Positions 12,499-23,063 of a stretch of DNA of 64,000 nucleotides are shown here, piece by piece. Made by a program: the position numbers and the translations under genes. Numbering within the stretch: the first letter of the stretch is position 1; the number at the start of each line of letters is the position of its first letter. Source of the stretch: Tetraselmis striata (Eukaryota; Chlorophyta; Chlorodendrophyceae; Chlorodendrales; Chlorodendraceae); the NCBI GenBank assembly GCA_006384855.1, contig VCJN01002488.1, forward strand, positions 82,615 to 146,614, written 5' to 3'. The notes below the pieces were generated by a model. That model worked only from the letters and a program-made list of their open reading frames with translations. It was not told the DNA's origin and did not search any database.

Positions 12499-15116
12499 AT
12501 GGCTTTTGGCTCGGGCGGCTCCGCCGCCGACGAGCGTCTCCCTGCGCCGGCACGAGCCGCCACCGAGACTCTCGCCGAACAGTATAGCGAACGTGCCCAC
12601 GGCCTGTATGCTACCTTCAAACCCGGTGCAATGGGCAAACTGGCTGCACACCGCCGCCGAGGTCCACTGTACTGACTGGTTCCCCCTAGCCAGCCTGGCA
12701 CTGCTCTCCCGGGCACTGGCCCACTACGACACCACCGCTCGACTGACGGACACCGACTGTACTGCGCTCTTCGGCTACACGAGCCGCATTCTGCGCCTCC
12801 TGGAGGACGACCCGGCTGCCCACTGTGTGGCAGTCCACCTTAACGGCCAGCGGTGCCCATACAGCAGCAGCGGCCTGCCTTAGTGCAAGCGCCACAGCAA
12901 CCATGGACTCCCCCTGCTAGCACACCACGACGGCGGCATCACCAAACACGGGCACAGCTGCATGTGCTTCGGCTGCGGCCAGCTGAACGACGACCATCCT
13001 TCCGACAGCGAAGAGGCCGACGGAGTCCACACCTTCACATACACCACATGTGCCGGCAGCATCGCAGCTGCCTGCGCAGCGGAGGCACTAGGATCTGACC
13101 TCCCTTCAGCTGCTCGAGTGATGTGCGACTGCTGCTTGGGCATGCGCCACCGTTGGGGGCTGATCCTCACCAACGAGGTTACTGAATCGGGCGAACCGGC
13201 CGTCCCGCAGTACTTCCGCCTACCCGTACAAGCTGACCTGCTACCCGCCATGATCACGGCCCGGTCCACCCGCCAACTGCACATCCGCTGGCCGAGCGCG
13301 CGCCTGCGTGTGGTCTCGCGGATGGGATCACCCCCGCGAGGCTAACGCTGGCAATGCCGCTAGCGGGGACTCCGGCACCGGCCCCAGCCCCAGCTCCGGA
13401 ACCTGCTCCGGCCCCGTCGGAGCCCGCGGCCCCACCTGCCCGGTTCGCGCTCACCCCTGCCGACCGCACCAAACTGGTCGAGGCTATCGCTGCCCTCACG
13501 GGCAAGGGCAAACAGGTGGTTAAGGAGAACCAATCCATGAAGGCCCAGGTCCAGGCGGGCGCGACGCGCGCTGTCCCGGCGGCCCTGAGCCCTCCCCCCC
13601 CCCCCCCCCCCCCGCGCGGCAGCTCCGAGAAACTTCACCCCGAGGAGCTGCTCTCATCCACAGGTGCGTCCACCCACCGCTGGGGCGTCCTGCCGCACCT
13701 ACATTTAGTCCTACCAGGGCTCCAAGTACCACTTGAATGCGTGCGGCCGCCCCCTCAGCTCCCCGCTGCACTGCGCCAACCGGGCGTACGGGGCGCAGCT
13801 CGACCTGCTGGCCGCTACGCCAACCGACGACAAAGCCCGACGGTGGCACGAGCTCCACGGCTACCAGCCACAAGCCAACCCTGCTCAAATCTACCCCGAC
13901 TGCCACCACATGGAGGCCTACCACGTCAACATGCTCACCTGGCACTGGGAGCTGCTGCGCGTGGTCGACTCCCCGCTCTTTGACGCCTCCCCCGACGGCG
14001 AGCGACGCGTGGGGACCATCGTCAGCGTCACGGGCCGCATCCGCTTCATACAGGCCGTGCAGAAGGCCCGCGAGCACGACAACGGAGGCCCCGCCCTGAG
14101 CTGGCCCTCGGTCGACGCGTACAGGCACAGGGGCCACCGCACGTACCTGGTCTCTCACGAGCTGTCCCTGTTCGGCCAGTGGTTCTCGCGGCTGCAGGCC
14201 AAGCAGATGGACCTGCTCCCCGAGGGGGTGGCACCGCACCTGCATGATGACCTCCAGCTTCAGCTCATCTCAGCCGCGCGCGGTCTCCTCAACACCAGCT
14301 GGCTGCACGAGCTTTGCGGCAAACGCGGGCCGCCCCCGGGAACAGAACCCTCCTGCCCCGGGCCGCCCCAACCCGAACCCCGCCCCGTCGGGCCCCAAGG
14401 CCTGCGCCCACTGCCTTCACTGGCGACCACAAGACTAGCCAGCACCCGGCGCACGAGCCGACCACCCAACTCTGCCCCAAGTGCCGTCAGCCGCACGCAC
14501 GGGAGGGCAAGCCGGCCACCCTCTGCCCCAGCGGTCCATCCACGGGCCAGTGACAAGGGCGGACGTGGGGCTCGTTGAGCTCAGGCGACACAGATTCTAC
14601 CCCCCTCAGCTCACCGCTACCCGCTCTGCTGCTGCGTAAGTTCGGCATCGACCACGCCCTACTGGCCGTAAGGACCGGTGCGGCGGCGAGCGTCCACATC
14701 CCTGCCGCCTACGCCAACCTGGACGGCGCCGACTGCAGGCTCATCTACTCTACCGACGGCACAGCTTACCAGAAGCTGGTGCTCACCCAGCGGGCTGCCG
14801 GACTCGGTCTGCCAGCCGACCCACTCGCCGAGCTGCTGTCCTTCATTGACGGGCTCCGTGCCGTGCGGCGCTCCTTCAAACCCTCTGGCTCCCGGAAAGC
14901 CGCGAACCGTTGCTACCTGGAGCTGGGATACCACGGCGACAGTGCGCCACCCTCGCTGATGTGGACCATCCCCCCAAACTATGCCTTGGGCTGGGCGGAA
15001 TGGTTGTTCAAGTTGTGGGAGGGGAGCTGTGCAGTAGCTGCGGTTGGGAGGGTGGTGGTGGGGGGGGGGGGGGGGGACCATGCACAGAAGTGGAGGTACA
15101 CAGCGACCAGGCAGTA
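12499..15116 (+). pseudogene. Broken multi-frame gene of an unidentified repeat family
   Basis: Protein-like sequence runs left to right but changes frame several times. The frame at 12506 encodes PVQWANWLHTAAEVHCTDW-type sequence, meets an in-frame TAG at 12881-12883, and continues through a Cys/His-rich part (SCMCFGCGQLNDDH, VMCDCCLGMRHRWG) to 13345. Another frame takes over at 13354 (Pro/Ala-rich, then a poly-C run), another at 13733 (HHMEAYHVNMLTWHWELLR), and another at 14575 (RKFGIDHALL, then WTIPPNYALGWAEWLFKLW). A CAHCLHW plus CPKCRQPH zinc-finger-like pair is split between frames near 14400-14500. The part after 14138 is conserved at 51997-53000, supporting former coding function. I do not recognise the family; gag-like or regulatory protein of a mobile element is possible. 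Introns could explain some of the frame changes. Confidence 0.4.
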
Positions 15117-15149
15117 AGCGGGGGAGCACAGGCCGCGGCATTGCGAGGG

Positions 15150-16960
15150 GCGCCACAAGTCAAGCTGGTAGGCATGCCCGGCAGCAGACCCTGCATGGGG
15201 ATAAAGAGAGAGAGAGAGAGGAGACGTAGGAGGAGAGAGAGAGACCGCATGTACACAAAGCTGCAGTTGGGGTTTATGAAATGGCATTCGCCGTACCCCG
15301 AGCGTGCATAGACAGGGGAGCCCTCTTCGGGCAGCTGGATGTATGATTTGTTACAACTTAGTTCCGGCGAGTAGCGCCGCGGGGCAGCTGTCTTCCTCTT
15401 CTTCACGCCGACCTCGTGTGAACGTGCACTATATCGGCTGGACGGCAACACGGAAAGAGGGGGGGGGGGGGGAGTAAGCTGGACGCCCCGTGTACCCTGG
15501 TAAGTTAGGGCATGCCCTATTTATCTGTGGTCCGCAAAGTAGTACGAAAAGTACTACCACACAGTACACAGTGCATAGTAGTCGTCATTGTGGACCAGTT
15601 CTGTAGCCGGTGCTTAGTGGCAAGCCGGTGCGTAGCAGGGCGAGGTCCTGCCGCGGATGGCATGGTGCCGGCAGCCACTCACCCAGGGCCCAGCGTGAAG
15701 AGTCCGCCTACTTCTCTGCGGGCGGCCACACGGCTGCGCTGCTCGTGGGCACCGCCCCAGCCCCAGCCGCAGCAGCCGCCGCCGCGCCGCCGCTGCCTAC
15801 GCTCTTGCCGCCCGCGCGCGGGGCGCTGGAGCCACTGTGCAGCCCCTCCACGTTTAGCGGCACCTGCGCAGTGAACGTCCGGATGATTCATGGCGAGTGA
15901 CTACATTCCAGAGGCGTAGGCAATGGGGGTGAGGCAAAAAATGCGCCCCGGTGACTCCGTGTATGGGGACAGCTCATGGCCCATCGTCCTGCATCTACCC
16001 CCCCCTTTGTCCCCGAAAGGACAGGTGGAATGACTGACAGTAGCAGGTTAGCACGGCGAGCGATGCAATTACAATCGACATACGGTTTCTGCGACTAGGG
16101 AGCTTGGTACCCAGTCGAGATTCGATTGATTCTGTTTCATTGGCAGCCCCCCATCCGGCCACAGTTGCCACTGCCACGCTGGAGCCCTACACAGGCGAGC
16201 ATGAAGAGAGTGCAGGCGCATGTATGGGGCGGGGCTGGATAGGGGGGATGTGAGGTATGGCACGGGGTGGCCGGGCGCGGCGACGTACCTTGCATGGCGG
16301 AGCGTAGCAGTACTGGCACATGCCTACTTCGCGGGGACCGCAGCCATCCGGGCGCAGCAGTGTCCGGGTCGCACACAGGCCACCATGTCACTCGGGAGCA
16401 GTCCCAGAATAAAGCGACCCGTATAGGCAGATAACCTCTGCATGCGTCACCCCCCCCCCCCCCCCCCCCCGGCGACCTTTTCGCCCCCCTTTTCCCCCTT
16501 GCGTAGTCCACCTTTGAGTGACTTGCGGACTGCCTCGCAGCTCCAGCAGACCTTGGAGGGCCCCACAAAGCACAGCTTGCCTGCGCGGCAAGGCGGGTCC
16601 CACAATGAGCACCAAGTGTCTGGCAGCATGCCTCCGCCGGTCCCCCCCCGCCCCCCCTGCCCCCCCGAGGATGGGCCAGCGCAGCCGGCGTCGGGGCACT
16701 CACACATCGTCCCTTGTTGCACCGCCGTCCGGCGCCCTGGCGATAGCGCCAGTCAGTGCGGCTGATCGTGCTGGCGATGGCGTGCCACACTCGGGCCTTT
16801 CTCTACCTGGCAGGGCCCACGTGCCTGCGAGCCGCGTCGTCGCCGTGGGACGTCCCTGTTCACTTATGCACGCAGGGTGCCCACGAGTCAAAAAGACAGC
16901 GCGCAGGGGCCCGGCGGCAGTAGCAGCGAAACGGAGGGCGGGGCGTTGCACCTTGGGAAT
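15150..16960 (-). pseudogene. Cysteine-rich minus-strand gene remnant converging on the 12.5-15.1 kb ORFs
   Basis: Three conserved peptide blocks lie on the minus strand. One (16447-16722) reads CECPDAGCAGPS, then WCSLWDPPCRAGKLC and KVCWSCEAVRKSLK. One ends at 16289 with GMCQYCYAPPCK followed immediately by a GTACGT donor-like site. One (about 15245-15420) reads ELSCNKSYIQLPEEG and ECHFINPNCSFVY. The blocks recur in the copy at 53.1-53.9 kb with mostly conservative changes and a GTGCGT donor at the same place, which argues for a spliced zinc-binding protein. Frame-disrupting C/G tracts make full reconstruction impossible by eye. The family is not recognised. Confidence 0.4.
15516..16150. other. 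Segment present only in repeat copy 1
   Basis: In the copy at 53420 the flanks are joined (gttagggcatgcc next to cacagttgcc). This piece is therefore either an insertion into copy 1, an intron/exon block lost in copy 2, or a deletion in copy 2. It contains an Ala/Pro-rich open frame (15610-15900, plus strand) with no recognised domain. Confidence 0.5.
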
Positions 16961-17175
16961 ATCACTTGCCGGCGCACTCAGTATTAGCTAGCGCGTCAGG
17001 ACAACGCGGCGAGCAGGTATGACGTGTGTCACTGGGGCCTGTGGTGGCTGCGTGCTATCCTGGGCGTGCTGCAGGCTGAAGGTGGCATCGTTGCAGTGAC
17101 AGTGGCGCGCAGGCGCGCAAACCGGCGGAGCCGGGGGGGGGCGCAGTCCCATACACAAAGAATCGCTGCATGTAT

Positions 17176-17320
17176 GGCGAGAATGATTTTTTTCGCCCCC
17201 GGGACAGGACTGGCACCAGTGAAACCCTTGCAGCGTCTCTACGACGGCCGTTTAGGCAGCAATCCAGTCACGGAAAGCCCTGGGTAGGCGAGAATAATGA
17301 TATGAAGCACGCACGCGTAT
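17176..17320. repeat. Dispersed repeat fragment (partners at 32036-32128 and 44629-44700)
   Basis: The block gacaggactggcaccagtgaaacccttgcagcgtctctacgac, continuing to agccctgggtagg, occurs in reverse complement at 32036-32128. It is also present, shorter and diverged, in reverse complement at 44629-44700. Probably part of a SINE or LTR family shared with the 32-33 kb cluster. Confidence 0.7.
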
Positions 17321-17470
17321 TGAAACGCCTTCCTAAATAAGACAAAAGTGGCGTAACCACCGCCGAGGATCAAAGCTCGTGAGGCATCGTGCACGCCGTG
17401 GAAGGTCAGACGTCGCCGTGCATATAGCGCTATATATGATATATAAAATATATGTATGGATTTGTCAATA

Positions 17471-17583
17471 AGATCCATGTGGACATGCGGTCCATGTGTA
17501 CCCGTACATATGGAGCGGTCCGTGTGGACATGGAGCCTCCATTGACCCATGTCCACATGGCCCCGTACCATGTACACATGGAG
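17471..17583 (+). repeat. Left terminal inverted repeat of the GINGER-like element
   Basis: About 113 bases matching the reverse complement of 21977-22080 with a few substitutions and one short indel. It is built of nested short palindromes (ccatgtccacatgg, ccatgtacacatgg). Confidence 0.85.
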
Positions 17584-17605
17584 CAATCCGGGTCATATCC
17601 GTGTG

Positions 17606-17653
17606 GACATAGGCCGTCTGTCGCCGACGACAGACGGCCTATGTCCACATGGG
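17606..17653. repeat. Perfect hairpin, 21-bp arms
   Basis: gtggacataggccgtctgtcg is followed after a 4-base spacer (ccga) by its exact reverse complement. The right arm recurs at about 17737-17757. Lies in the subterminal region of the transposon. Confidence 0.8.
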
Positions 17654-18127
17654 TCGACCCGTGTTAGGACGGAACGTCTGTGGGCCGACCCATGTTCAAA
17701 CATCTGTGGGCCGACCCATGTTCACATCTGTGGGCCGACAGACGGCCTATGTCCACATGGGTCGACCCGTGTTAGCACGGAACGTCTGCCGCGTCCCATG
17801 TTCAAATGGGCCGCGCTGGGCAAGCCCATCTGCACATGGCCACGACGCACGGTGGCGGGTAAGGTGTTGTTCGGGCAGGCGCCGGATCACGGTTACGACC
17901 CGGCCTTTGTACGGGCAGGTGCTGGTTGGCGCTGCGGCACCCGCCATTCTGCGGACGAGTGCCGTGCCGGCGCGGGAGCTGCGATCGGGCGCCAGGTACA
18001 GTCGCTATTAAAAACCCCTGCGGACAGGCCGTGCTCACTCGTCCCCACAGTAGCACTCAATCGCAGCTGCGCAACTCCCCTTTCCGGGACAGCCTCTGCC
18101 CGGCTCTGGCCGGCTCTGGTCGATACT

Positions 18128-21100
18128 ATGGCCTTAGGCAATACTGATGCTACCGCAGGCGCTGCCGCACCGGAGGATGGGCCGGCCGAAGATCAACCGG
18201 AGGTTGAGGTATCATCGGTGGTGCAGGCGCATCGCGATGTCTTGAACAAGAGACTTCGTGAGTATGTGGGGCAACGTCGAGACAACCAGACGTTGCGGAC
18301 AGAGGCAGGGTACAATGAAGCCATGCAAACCTCCGTACCTTCGAACAAACGACGAGAGAGGTGGGGCCCGCCGACATGCCTTGTTCGCAGGTTGCCCCCC
18401 GATATGGGCCACAGACCTCGCGGGTAGGCGGGTTCGCGTGTTATCACTGTACAGTCTGACGTTTAGCCGACCCGATCGCGCACCAGCCCGCTCATCCTCT
18501 ACATAGTACAGTTCCCGACAGTCGACTCTTTTGCCTCGTTGTTTGCGCCTGTAGCTCCGCTGCCGGCGCCGATTCTACGGTACGGCATGCAACTGGGCGG
18601 GCACTTGCAGCCGCCGCCTGCTGTACTGCCGCGCCGAGCCGAAATGAACTGGCACCGCGCCTCTGCCATGTACTGAGGTGCAAAGTGCTCTTCTTGTTGG
18701 ACTGTCGAGCAGGAATGATCGCGGGCCTGGGCTACACAGCGCCGCTTCGATATCCTGACCTGCGGAGACTCCGATATGCGCATCCAAAGAGGGGGCAGAA
18801 ATGTCCCTCTGGAGCAGGTGAAGCTCGTCAGTCACGCCGGGATGGTCTTCGAACACATCCGGGATTTGCACCTCAAAGGGGTGCACGCCAAGGTGTACCT
18901 CCCTGAGCCCTCCCATTGTCCCGCTCTGCTTGCTGCCACTGCATGTCGGCTACGTACACACCACTAAGTGTACCCTCCCCCCATCACACTGTGCAGCTCA
19001 AGAAGCTTCCCAAAATGATTCCGGGAAGGTACTGCGACATCCCCAGGTGTGTCGTCAAACTTTTCTGCGAAACATGCGTCACCTGCGCCAAGCACAGAAC
19101 TACTAAGGCTAAGGCCGGTCACCGGCCGATATTGTCCAAGGGCATGTTTGGGGCCCGTGGCCAGATCGACCTCATTGACTACCAATCATCAGAATACAAG
19201 GGCTACCGCTTCCTGCTCACCTACATCGATCACGGCATCAAGTTTTGCTTCTGCACTCCGATCCCTAACAAGGAGGTTTGTATGCCACAGTAGCGGACGA
19301 GTTTGATATTTGCGCGCCTATCCAACCCCCTTGCTTCCGCCTTCCCCCTTTCTTATTTACTCAATGTATCTTATCACCCCGCCCCATCCCTGCAGAAGGA
19401 TACCATAGCAGGGAAACTGTTTCTACTCTTCTTTCTCCTTGGGCCGCCTGCCATCTTTCAAGCTGACAATGGTAGAGAGTTCTCCGTGTTGCCGACAAGC
19501 AACCGAGCAAGATAATTGGTCTCTCGGAGGAGGAAGCAAAGGAGGTTTGTGGGCCATTGTGTAATAAATAGCATGCTGCTCAGCCTGCATACAAGTGCAA
19601 GTCTAAGATATGTGCGTGTTGTGATTGCAGGTGATTGAAAGCACCAAGAAGCTCTTGCCTGCCTGCCAAATGGTAACAGGGAGAGCTACGCATAGCCCCA
19701 GCAACGGCGGCATTGAAAGACTCTACCGTACCATTGAGGAGTACATCGCACATTGGTGTGATGAAAACAACTCCCCCAATTGCCTTTTGACGAAAAGGAG
19801 CAGCAGACAGAGGAGCAGGCGCGACAAGAGCAGCAGCCACAAGAGCAGGAAGACATGGATGTCTTCAAAACGCCAACGCCTCTCCCAGTTGGTGAATGCC
19901 CGCAAAGCCGTTGCAGTATTGTTGGCCTGCCATGCTGCGCATGTACTGCGCCATAGCATAAAGTGCTGAGCAATGATTATATTAATGTGATTATGATCAA
20001 CGAATATAACAATCGACAGTAGTATTATCACTACTCTTATCAACGTATGTTAATATTATATATATTGGGTTTTATATATAATTACTGCTGCTGCTATTGG
20101 GTTATGTATATTAGGTTATGATGTTCTACATACTGTTATATGATAATGTCCTCTAGCCAAGGCCATACCTTTGATTGTAATGTCTCTCTCTCTCTCTCTC
20201 CAAACAATACTTATTATATTTTTATGTGTGTTTGCTGTATTATGTATTTATGTTGAATCCTATAATTATGTAGCAGTGCTAGCTCGTATTCCACAGCATA
20301 TATATCATGAACACACAAGTGCTAACTTATATTCCCTTCTCCCCGCTCCTCCATGTAAAACGAAACAGATCTGCCCATCACGTCCAGGATTAGCGTGAAC
20401 GCGCAGCACGATGAGCAGCTGCTCACTCGCAACGAGGACCAGCAGACACTACGCGCCTACGTCCCAGACCCCAACTTGCCATGAACCCGGACACATATTG
20501 CGCCCCATGCAAGGCTTGCTGCGATGGTGGGCATTGCAAGATTGGGATGCTTATCCCCACAGCCGGCCTTGTCAAGGGTCATCAGTGTGCGCGCGGCAAG
20601 GCCTTCTACCATGTCATGTCCACAGGTAACCTGTTGTTGCTGTCAATCTTGTCAGCATGCCCGTTATTTATGGCATGGGTGTGACTGTGTCACTCATGTG
20701 TCTTGCACGCAGATGGAACGGATGATGGCCACTGCAGCAACGATTGCATGGCTGCTGGGACAGTGGATGTGGTGCCTCGCTCTGTTGAAACGACAAGTGC
20801 AACCACCGTTGCAGCTGCCTCGTCCTGTGAGTCAGTGGGCCGTAAGAGGCAAAGGTCGCCCGAGGAGCCACCAGTGCTTCCGGCTGCAGCGGCAGAGGCT
20901 ACTCCACAAGTCCTCGTGCAAGCACGCGCGGCCGTTGGCGATTGTAGTCCAGTATCTCCCTCCCAGCTGGCCAACGGTCCCGGGCGGCGCGCAATCAGGG
21001 CTCAGTGCGGTGCTGCACAGGCCAAGCAGGCTAGGGTGATGCGTGCCCGTGTCGCTGCCAAGGCCGGCCCAGCACCGGTGGTGGGTGATGTGGTCAGAGT

Positions 21101-21672
21101 GCCGTTGGAAAAGGAGGACCGTGGCAAGGTGGACCTTAGATTCTTGACATGCGTGGTGAGTGAGATGAGTTATGTTATGCTCCTCTTGTTGTATACTGAT
21201 GCCAGTTGCACGCAATGCTTGATGTGTCCTAGTGATGACGCGCACATCGTCTTTCTCAAATGCCCTCCCCAACCCCCTGTTTGCAGATGACAGAATGCAA
21301 TTCTTCCAGAGTGGCTGTGGACGCAGGTGTTGTCAAGACCACATATGGGCAGCAAGATATGGATCAGTTGCGCAACATTGCACCCGCGCGGGTGGGCTTG
21401 GCGGGTGTGGTACAGAAGTGGAGCGACCAAACATCATGAAAGAAGATCTCCCTCAGAGAAGGTGTAAGATCTGTGTCACTATTTGGGGGCCGAGGAATGA
21501 TCAAATGCACATGTAAAGGGCCGTGTGCCAGTAGTGTGTGCAGTTGCCGCAAAGCTTGTAGGAAATGCAACTCTAGGTGTCACCCTGATAACAACTGCTG
21601 TCGGAACATTGAGGACCATGGTGCTGGCACTAGCGCTCAGGGAGCTGCCACCACAGTCCGTGTGATGAACTA
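18128..21672 (+). pseudogene. KRBA2/SCAND3-like DDE integrase (GINGER transposase), spliced, one in-frame TGA
   Basis: Likely start ATG 18128 (LNKRLREYVGQRRDNQTLR segment). Later coding blocks: about 18775-18920; about 18995-19275 with the zinc-binding CETCVTCAKHRTTK and first catalytic Asp in QIDLIDYQSSEYKGYRF; 19394-19510 with the second Asp in AIFQADNGREFS; from 19631 with the catalytic Glu in HSPSNGGIERLYRTIEEY; about 20400-20628 Cys-rich (CAPCKACCDGGHCK); 20713-21153 ending GDVVRVPLEKEDRGKVDLRF; and 21288-21672 ending in a CXC-like tail (KCTCKGPCASSVCSC, NSRCHPDNNC). Intron edges such as ACAG/GTAACC at 20628 and GCAG/ATGG at 20713 are clear; others are approximate. Order and motifs match the KRBA2-like integrase family. 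TGA at 21437-21439 interrupts the last exon just before KKISLRE, so this copy is probably a pseudogene unless that part is spliced. Confidence 0.75.
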
Positions 21673-21976
21673 AATTCTGAAATAAAATAAAATTTAACCG
21701 AATTCTCTATTTAATTTCACTCTAATTTAAAGGTAATGGAATCTGCTACTTAATTTGAACTTCATTGAAATCGAATTAATTTTGCCTTAAAATGCGGACA
21801 GACACTTACCATATCACACATGGGCTGGATAGCGTGGATCCATGTGTAAATGGTCCAAGTACCGCGCTCCATGCGCACATGGGCCGGTCCGTGTGTGCAT
21901 GGTCGTTTGTCGAGGGCAGTCCATGTGTACATGGGTCAGCCAACGACCCGTGTTCACATGGACCGTTTCCGGTTAA

Positions 21977-22080
21977 CTCCATGTGTACATGGTACGGGCC
22001 ATGTGGACATGGATCAATGGAGGCTCCATGTTCACATGGACCGCTCCATGTACACATGGCCCGCATGTCCACATGGATCT
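21977..22080 (-). repeat. Right terminal inverted repeat of the GINGER-like element
   Basis: Reverse-complement partner of 17471-17583. The preceding 21835-21976 has more ccatgtgNacatgg palindromes. Confidence 0.85.
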
Positions 22081-22081
22081 T

Positions 22082-22083
<2 letters not shown>

Positions 22084-22130
<47 letters not shown>
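22084..22130. repeat. (TA)n microsatellite
   Basis: About 45 bases of pure TA next to the right transposon TIR, followed by cccaaggaggcacgatttgcc, a 21-base word repeated at 22429. Confidence 0.95.
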
Positions 22131-22131
<1 letters not shown>

Positions 22132-22490
22132 CAAGGAGGCACGATTTGCCAAAGAATGTCAGCTCGCTTACATTGGAGGCTAAGACGAGAACCACAGGCT
22201 TGGCCTGGGTGTCTCCTAGCGCAGAAAGATGGCTGTGGGTGGGTGGGTGCGCGAGCCGGTTGAGGCGAGCGCAAAGCAGAGAGTGCCGGTGCCCGAGGGC
22301 GGATCCCTCAGGTCGTGGTGCTGGTGCGGGCCGGCAGGCCCCAGTCCGTGCGCCGACCGCGGGGATCGGGCGCAGTACAACATTGCTAAGTACTGTAAAC
22401 CTCTAGATGACTACATCTGACCATTTACCCAAGGAGGCACGATTTGCCAGAGAAGAAAGCCAAAGGCTTGCACAGGTAGCGAAGTGTAGC

Positions 22491-23012
22491 TGCGACAGTC
22501 TCGGGTGCCTCACGCAGGTCAAGCAGACAAGGCTGTCGTAAACACAAAGAAGGCAGCAGAGAGAGAAAGAAACAATGGTTACAACGTTGTCACCACCCGC
22601 CGCTATTTATGCGTATGGCTAGCTCACAGCTAGCCACCACCAAGCGGCACGCGCACTGCTAAGCGCGTCACCGTGAAGAGTCGTGCCTCGAAGTGTCGAA
22701 CAGGAGGTCGTCGCTTAGAGACCTCCGCACATGTAGTTGACACATCAGTTTATACACAAGTATACAACTGATGTTCCAGAGGCAGGCACATTATACTTGT
22801 GCCCGCTACGGGTACGCACATGCGTATTATCCCGTAACTACTACTGAACAGTGTACCGGTACCAGTAGGACTCGTCTCATGATTCATCATCCACCAGTAC
22901 TCGTATTGTGGCGCGTGACACACGCGCGCACACATACGATACAGCAGGTACTCGTACATGAATGATGCTACGATCATACAGTACCCGTACAGAGTATGCC
23001 ATTATTGTCACA
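22491..23012 (-). repeat. 3' LTR of the chromovirus
   Basis: 522 bp, TG...CA on the minus strand, matching 29532-30053 without a difference that I can find. Preceded on its outer side by the GTAGC target duplication. Confidence 0.95.
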
Positions 23013-23031
23013 CTACATCTCTCCCCCCTTG
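23013..23031 (-). other. Polypurine tract of the chromovirus
   Basis: On the minus strand AAGGGGGGAGAGATGTAG directly precedes the 3' LTR, the standard position for plus-strand DNA priming. Confidence 0.75.
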
Positions 23032-23063
23032 ACAACAGTGTGAAATAGCATTCCACAGGCAGT

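Larger units (their letters stand above)
14138..17175. repeat. Segmental repeat, copy 1 (partner at 51997-54335)
   Basis: Colinear, same-orientation similarity to 51997-54335 from the shared ctctcacgagctgtccctg at 14153/52014 to the shared cagtcccatacacaaagaat at about 17146. Copy 1 carries about 640 bases (15516-16150) that copy 2 lacks, plus about 110 bases near 16470-16560 absent from copy 2. Poly-G, poly-C and (GA)n tracts differ in length between copies. Confidence 0.85.
17471..22080 (+). mobile_element. GINGER-like (KRBA2/SCAND3-type integrase) DNA transposon with long TIRs
   Basis: Inverted repeats at 17471-17583 and 21977-22080 (left starts agatccatgtggacatgcgg, right ends with its complement) bracket a spliced integrase gene. 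Further subterminal copies of the palindromic ccatgtgtacatgg motif extend inward on both sides. Both ends lie next to TA-rich sequence, so the exact termini and target duplication cannot be fixed. Length is about 4.6 kb. The integrase gene has an in-frame TGA, so this copy may be inactive or mobilised in trans. Confidence 0.75.
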
